Of a stretch of DNA of 64,000 nucleotides, positions 58,803 through 64,000 are shown one piece after another. The position numbers were made by a program, and so were the translations under genes. Within the stretch, counting starts at the first letter, position 1, and the number at the start of each line of letters is the position of its first letter. The stretch is from Balaenoptera acutorostrata (lineage: Eukaryota > Chordata > Mammalia > Artiodactyla > Balaenopteridae): positions 80,253,254 to 80,317,253 of the forward strand of contig NC_080068.1 in NCBI RefSeq assembly GCF_949987535.1, given 5' to 3'. Below the pieces are notes generated by a model. It was not told the origin of the DNA. It was given only the letters and a program-made list of their open reading frames with translations, and did no database searches.

Positions 58803-60774
58803 AAACTCCGTGTCCCCAGCGAAAGACTAATCAAGAAACCACACCTCTATAAGCCTGGCCTCATTTTAATATAATGCACACCTGCCTTAATGTTCCAGGA
58901 CATGTCTAATTTTAAAAAGTGTATCTTAATTTTTCCTTTAACAGATAATCTCTTTGAAATAAAATTCTTCTTTATTTTGGCTTTATTCTTACACCATGAA
59001 ATTACTCTACATGTTCAGTATTCACACACTACTAAATGCATCACCCAAGAAAAACAAGTTAATGTTCAGGTAACCACCTGCATCAAGTGACACCCACTCC
59101 CTTTCTTCCCTAACAGGTGTTGGGCTGCAGTTTACAAAGGTCAAAGTAGGAATTAGATGTGCAAGTGTTTGTGCGAGGTGTGTGCTCATATGCATTTATG
59201 TGTTCTTGAAGGGTTATTCTAAAATCTAACATAAATGCACTTTGGGAGTATACAGTTCTGTGTCTTATCTGTGCCTCTTGTTTCTACTTTTAAAACATTT
59301 CCTAGTCTAAAATGCAAAGTGTGTTAATGACTTGTCTCTGAACTGAACACCAAACAGGTTCCATAGAAAGCCACTATTATAATCTATAACCCCGAGAACT
59401 GAACTCTCAAAGAGTAACTTCATATTCTAAAAGCTCTCACAGAATAACACATTGCCTACAAAAATCAATTACAGGATGCAATTTACAATAGCACAACACC
59501 TAGAAAAAATAAAATACAAAAGAACTACATTTTTAAAAATTATGATGACAACTGACATAACTTTACTCCAAAAAATTTCAGTTTTTTGTTGTTGTTCTGT
59601 AGTTTAAACAAATTTGGAATGACATGATTCAGAATTCAGATCAAGTTATCAACATGCTGTTCATTTTTTACACGAGCTTTTCAAAAGTACTGCCAGTTGC
59701 AGAAAGCTGACAATCCTTGATTTCTTTTTTAAATAAGGCTTTGGCTTGCTGTTTTCACCATCACCTCTGTAGGCCAATGTAAACAAAAGTCTACCTCACT
59801 CCTATAAGTGAAAAGGATCTTATTAAATATGTTTTAGGAAAATAAATAAAACTACAAAACAGTACTAGCAGTAAGGTTTTCTTAGATTTACCTCTTGATT
59901 TTCGAATAAAACAACACAGTGAGTCTATTTTTTTCCTCCTTTTGGCCTTGCAGTGTATAACAAAAGTAGACCCAAATCCTCAACCGAGAATGAGTAATAT
60001 ACACACCCTGAATTACTTTTTAAACTATATAACATTCTTAAATTTTAGCATTATTTATAAAAGCCAATTAGCTATCACTTCAAGCCAGAAAATCTGGGCA
60101 TTATTAATTTTTCTTCAGTACAAAACTACCTTATAACAACTCACAACTTGTTTGAAAGTCACTTCACTTTACTACTAGCTATGTTTCAGGAAGTGAAGAT
60201 TCTGGTGAGGATGGGTAGTGCCCGTCTAATAACTCGTGTTATCCGGTTTCTGTGCCTCCAGTTTATTACCACTTAAATGCTAGGCAAAGCTTTATCTGTC
60301 TCATAAATAGGTATTTATAAAAATGTAGTTTAACACTCTAAAAGCGCTGCATCATAACTAGAGATACCACCATCTATTATTTGTAAAGGGTCACAGAACG
60401 GCTAATGGGTTCTCCCACTGTGAGTTTAATTGCTCAACCAACCTGCCATACACCAAGAGCGAGCTCTGCGAAGGGTCTGGCGAAGAGAGGAGCCCGTGGG
60501 GCGCGAGGAAGGTGCCCCATTAACCCGCCGACCTGTGGAAGCTTTGAGAGCTGCATCATTCAAAACACACAAACACCTGGTACTCCGGGAGGGTATTACT
60601 CTATTACTGCCTTCTCAAACTGATGAGAACTCTAGAAATCCACTCCAATCCCTTCATCTTTGCGATAGCGGAATCGGCCCGGACTCGTAACGCTTAGTGA
60701 TTCTGAAGGCGCCAATGTTCTAAAAATAAAACTTTAAGGAAATAGAAAGAACTTACGTTTAAAATTCAGACTCC

Positions 60775-60806
60775 GTGCTCGCTTCGGCAGCACATGTACT
60801 AAAATT
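60775..60806 (+). pseudogene. U6 snRNA 5' fragment (retroposed)
   Basis: The 32 bases match the U6 5' end (GTGCTCGCTTCGGCAGCACA...) with one difference by my reading. The rest of U6 is missing. A 14-bp direct repeat AAAATTCAGACTCC lies at 60761-60774 and 60801-60814, so the last six bases belong to both the U6 match and the right repeat. The insertion point reads TTT then AAAA, an L1-endonuclease-like site. Confidence 0.9.
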
Positions 60807-61365
60807 CAGACTCCAAAACCTGCCCCTGGAAACCAGCGAGTTAAAAACAAAAGACAGACATCCTCTAAGCGCACCAAGTTCAGCCTTCGGGAATCCTCCA
60901 GTGCACTATCCCAGACAACCGAGCACAAACCTGTACCCGGGAGGCTGACGCGCGAGGTCCCGCCGCCGGGAAACACCTCGCGGCGAATCCGCGGCGTGCG
61001 GTGGGGGCACTTCGGGAGCCGGAGAAGCCCACCCGCCAGGCGTCGAGCCTCACTCTCCCCACCTGTGAAATGGGCGTGACGCCACTAGCCCGTTCGCCCC
61101 ACGGGGAAGAAACGCTAATGAATGAGAACCACCTGGTGAAAGACCGGGGCCGCCTTGGCCGCTCTCCGGCAGCGGTCCTCGGGCAGCGGGGCGACCCCGC
61201 CGCGGTCGGGTTCCCCCCCAAGGCCGCGGGCGCTCTCCGCGCTCCGCACTCCCCGCGGCCCGACGGTTACCAAGGTTCCCCAAGCCGCGCCCGCCCGGAC
61301 GCCGGCTCCCGGGCCGTCAGCTACCGTAAAGGGCGCCGTCCCGACGCGGCCCCGACGCCGCCTAC

Positions 61366-61395
61366 CTTGGCCACCCAGCTGAACAATGGTGACAT
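61366..61395 (-). CDS. TBC1D1: Candidate alternative first coding exon of TBC1D1
   Basis: On the minus strand an ATG at 61395 opens ten codons, MSPLFSWVAK, ending exactly at a good splice donor (CCAAG then GTAGGC) after 61366. It ends in phase 0, and exon 3 begins in phase 0, giving MSPLFSWVAK-VPEIISS. The ATG has G at -3 but T at +4. The same frame stays open upstream to another ATG at 61689, through an Arg run from the CGG repeat. The product would lack human residues 1-139, most of the first PTB domain. The donor and phase match are seen; transcription is inferred. I do not recall a named isoform with this start. Confidence 0.6.
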
Positions 61396-61515
61396 CGCGG
61401 GCCGGGCGGAGGCTCGTCGCCCGCAGCTCCCGCTCACTCCCGCCGCCGGCCCGAGGGGCGGCGGGCAGCCGGGGGCGGGCTCGGGGCGCGGCTGGGCCCG
61501 GGCATGGCTCCCCCC

Positions 61516-61516
<1 letters not shown>

Positions 61517-61552
<36 letters not shown>
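61517..61552. repeat. (CGG)12 trinucleotide repeat
   Basis: Twelve uninterrupted CGG units on the plus strand (CCG in the TBC1D1 sense). It lies in the CpG island, about 120 bp upstream of the candidate ATG, so probably in the 5' UTR or core promoter. Confidence 0.95.
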
Positions 61553-61799
61553 GCTCCTCCCCGCTCGTCACTGCCCAGAGAGGTCGCGCCCGCAGGGCTG
61601 CCCGGCCGAGAAAGGGAAGTGGGTGGGGAGAGTGGGGGAGGGGAGCGGAGGGGAGGGAGCGCGGCCGACCCCGCCCCCACCCCGCCCACCCCCCACGCTC
61701 GGCTGGCGGCGGGAAGTTGGGACCCGCGGGGGTCGCCCTCCTCCGGGACGCCCCCGGCTGCGCGGCTACTGGGGGAGGAGTCGTAAGCCCTAACGGCTA

Positions 61800-62460
61800 G
61801 GGACGCGGCTTTCTAGGCCTCTGGGGTCCGTTTCGCCCAACTTTCAGAAAACTAGGAATTCCTCTCCTTGAGGTTCGGTAAAAGCCCCAGAGTTGGAGCA
61901 AACACAAAGCCCGCCCAGCATTCCAGGGGTTACCGTCGCCCCCGCAGCGTTTCTTCCTAAACGCTCCGGATTGCTGGTAACAAAAGGGCTAGTGTTCCCC
62001 TAACTCCTAATACCTTTATATAATCAAAGGTGGTTTTCTTGGAGCCAGAAAACTCAGCTGTTGAGACTAGAAAAGGGGTGGTGGAAAAAGAACCTTCAGT
62101 TCCTGCCAGCTGGGAGGTTTCAGCAACGTGAGAAATGTTGGTTTCACCAGTTTTCTTCTCTCCCAAGGCAAGATGATAAGCAGTGTAGTCAGTTTATAGG
62201 TACAGAGGTTAAGCCGAGTTTCGAACTCAGACACCCAAGAGTTGCACGTTGGAAAAATAAAAAAGGCCAAAGGACACATTAATAACCGATGTGTAAATAT
62301 ATGTGTCACGTGGCGCCACTCACTGAGCTCCTCAAGCCAAATAGCCACCCTAACCCCATAATTTTGCTTCTTTCCTCTTGTCATATTAATTGTGCCTTAT
62401 CTTCGTGACAGGCCAGTAGGACATTTTAATGAAGTTCCCCAAATGCCTGGCATCTGAGTT
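61800..62460. other. Sequence flanking the CpG island, nothing recognised
   Basis: GC content falls back to normal. No exon, repeat family or RNA gene is identifiable in this stretch, which would be the distal promoter of the minus-strand transcript. Confidence 0.6.
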
Positions 62461-62464
62461 AGGT

Positions 62465-62870
62465 GGGTTCATTATCTATTGCTGCATAACAAATTACCCC
62501 AAAACTATGAAGCTGGAAACAACAGTTTCTGTGGGTCAAAAATCCGGGGAGCATCTTAGCTGGTCCCTCTGACTCAAGGTCTGTTAGCCGGGGCTGCAGT
62601 CATCTCAAGACTGGGACTGAAGGATCCACTTTCAAGCGCATAGTTGTTCCCAGGATTCAGTTCCTTGCAGGCTCTTGGACTTAAGGCCTCAGTTTCTTCC
62701 TGCAGCATGTGGTTCTCCCCGTAGGGCTGCTCACAGTATGGCAGCCTGCATCCCCTAGCACAAGTGATCCAAGAAAAAGCACGTGTCCAAGAAGGAAGTC
62801 AATGGTTTTATAAACTAATCTCAGAAGTGACATCCCAAGACTTCTGCCGCATTCAGTCTAGTCCACACTC
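62465..62870 (+). repeat. Old MER-type interspersed repeat, unassigned
   Basis: TTATCTATTGCTGCATAACAAATTACCCCAAAACTATGAAGC, then TTTCTGTGGGTCAAAAATCCGG, is a widespread mammalian repeat start that I recognise but cannot place in a named family. Confidence 0.6.
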
Positions 62871-63252
62871 AAGGTAAGGGGATTACACAAGGACATAAAT
62901 ACCAAGAGAGGACCACGGTGGAGGGAGGGGTTTTATCTTTTTTTTCTCCTCCCAGGTAGGGTACATGGGAACAAGATAAATGATAAAGGCATGGTGAAAG
63001 TCAAGAGTGATAGCATTCTAACAAAGCCTCCCTGGGTACTTGAAAAGGGCCTTCAGAGCATATTAGAGAAGTGCTATTCTTTCATTCTTTTCAGCAGTGA
63101 TGTTCCCAAAAGAAATTAAGAGGTGGAAAATGGGAGTGCATTTGCAGCCATTTAACCAAATCTTTCTCTGTTATCACATTACTTCCCCAAGCAAGCGGAA
63201 GAGATAGAGGCTGAGAGCTCCATCAAAGTAAGAGCCTTTATGGCCACCACAG

Positions 63253-63425
63253 CCTCACTACTCAAAGTGTGATCCATGGACCAGCTGCCTTGGCATCACC
63301 TGGCAATTGTTAGAAATGCAGACTCTCAGACCCTGCCCTAATATCCCGTCCTATGGAGTCAGAACCTTCATTTTACCATGACTTCAGGTGGCTAGGATAT
63401 ACATAAAGTTTGAAATGCACTAGTA
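63253..63425 (+). repeat. MER5-type hAT fragment
   Basis: TACTCAAAGTGTGATCCATGGACCAGCTGCCTTGGCATCACCTGG, then TAGAAATGCAGACTCTCAGACCC and GTTTGAAATGCAC, match MER5. Confidence 0.8.
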
Positions 63426-63949
63426 TATGAGATTCACAGACATTGGCCTTAAAATAATGTAAGTGACCAACAGCCCCTGGAGAGAACAGCTAAAACTGTC
63501 CTTCATCCTTGCGATGGCATGAACTAGCTCAGCAGAGAGAGACCTGGAGAAGTACGGGGAAGCAACATCGTTGTGATGGGAGTGGCTGGGCAGCTGAGGA
63601 CCAGGCATGGATAAGCTGGATGGATGACAAATGTCACCACACACCATCACTCCAATCCCTAGCCTGAGCTCTACGAAAATGCCCAGGACTGAGAAGCAAC
63701 TCAGGGGAAAGGATGCGGAGAACTCGAAATGGACTACAGAAACCTGAATTACCTCCAACTGACTGAGATAAACTTTCTACTTCTTCAGCAGGAGGTAAGA
63801 AGGCAAAAAAGAGAAATTACATTAAATTTAGAAGGAGAATTGCACTTCTTGCAAAAAAAAAAGTTTAAGACTAAATCCTGAATATGACAGTTACAATATG
63901 ACAGGTGAAATAGGGACATCCAGGCTTCATTGTTTAAACCTGGACCCCT

Positions 63950-64000
63950 GGACTTCCCTGGTGGCGCAGTGGTTAAGAATCCTCCTGCCAATGGAGGGGA
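63950..64000 (+). repeat. CHR SINE, cut by the window end
   Basis: It begins GGACTTCCCTGGTGGCGCAG and continues to the last base. The remainder lies beyond the window. Confidence 0.93.

Larger units (their letters stand above)
30386..61365 (-). other. TBC1D1: TBC1D1 intron 2, about 31 kb of it to the CpG island
   Basis: No further TBC1D1 coding exon appears between 30386 and 61365. The region contains an L1 with a nested SINE (32827-35324), eight other CHR-type SINEs elsewhere in the window's right half, and L2, MIR, MER5 and L1 remnants, listed separately. Long stretches such as 30730-32800, 36600-38700, 41660-43780, 45050-48440 and 58810-60750 hold nothing I can identify beyond simple AT-rich sequence and a (CT)n run. 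Confidence 0.7.
60940..61790. promoter_or_regulatory. CpG island, likely internal TBC1D1 promoter
   Basis: A sharp rise in GC and CpG density over about 850 bp, in a window otherwise AT-rich. It contains GC-box-like runs (CCCCGCCCCCACCCCGCCC near 61673-61693, Sp1-type), a CGG repeat and no clear TATA box. This is typical of broad promoters. It sits upstream, in transcript sense, of the candidate first exon ending at 61366. Transcription could run either way; plus-strand open frames here have no recognisable product. Confidence 0.85.

Noticed and set aside
61001..61793. Long plus-strand open frames (up to 261 residues) across the CpG island
   Set aside because: High GC depletes stop codons on all frames. 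The products are Pro/Arg/Gly/Ala-rich with no domain, and several frames overlap each other.

Overview
The window is vertebrate nuclear DNA, almost certainly from a cetacean. It holds fifteen copies of the tRNA-derived CHR SINE family typical of whales and hippos, most with target-site duplications (TSDs), and none of the Bov-B or BovA elements expected in a ruminant. Nothing bacterial or viral was seen. Most long open frames are chance or repeat-derived.

One gene dominates: TBC1D1, the Rab GTPase-activating protein that controls GLUT4 vesicle traffic downstream of AMPK and AKT. It lies on the minus strand. I place ten consecutive coding exons between 30385 and 25, matching human residues about 140 to 636 plus the first of the two muscle-specific cassette exons. 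All splice sites are GT/AG, the frame stays open throughout, and junction phases agree. The exons carry the end of the first PTB domain, the second PTB domain, the AMPK/14-3-3 site (human Ser237), the AKT site (human Thr596) and the muscle cassette. The RabGAP domain would lie to the left of the window. The usual first coding exon (human residues 1-139) was not found and should lie to the right, beyond 64000. Human comparisons are from my memory of the human protein.

Layout: 1-2600 holds exon 12 (muscle) and exon 11. 6.1-8.0 kb holds exons 10 and 9, 13.0 kb exon 8, 20.1 kb exon 7, 25.1 kb exon 6, 26.1 kb exon 5, 27.9 kb exon 4 and 29.9-30.4 kb exon 3. From 30.4 to 61 kb is one long intron packed with SINEs, a 5'-truncated L1 with a SINE inside it, and L2, MIR, MER5 and older L1 remnants. 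At about 60.9-61.8 kb is a CpG island with a CGG repeat. On its minus strand is a short ATG-to-splice-donor exon that would join exon 3 exactly in frame, predicting an alternative promoter and a TBC1D1 protein lacking residues 1-139.

Other points: a tiny U6 snRNA fragment with a perfect 14-bp TSD near the island, a perfect 77-bp tandem duplication near exon 7, and inverted CHR pairs around exons 6 and 7.
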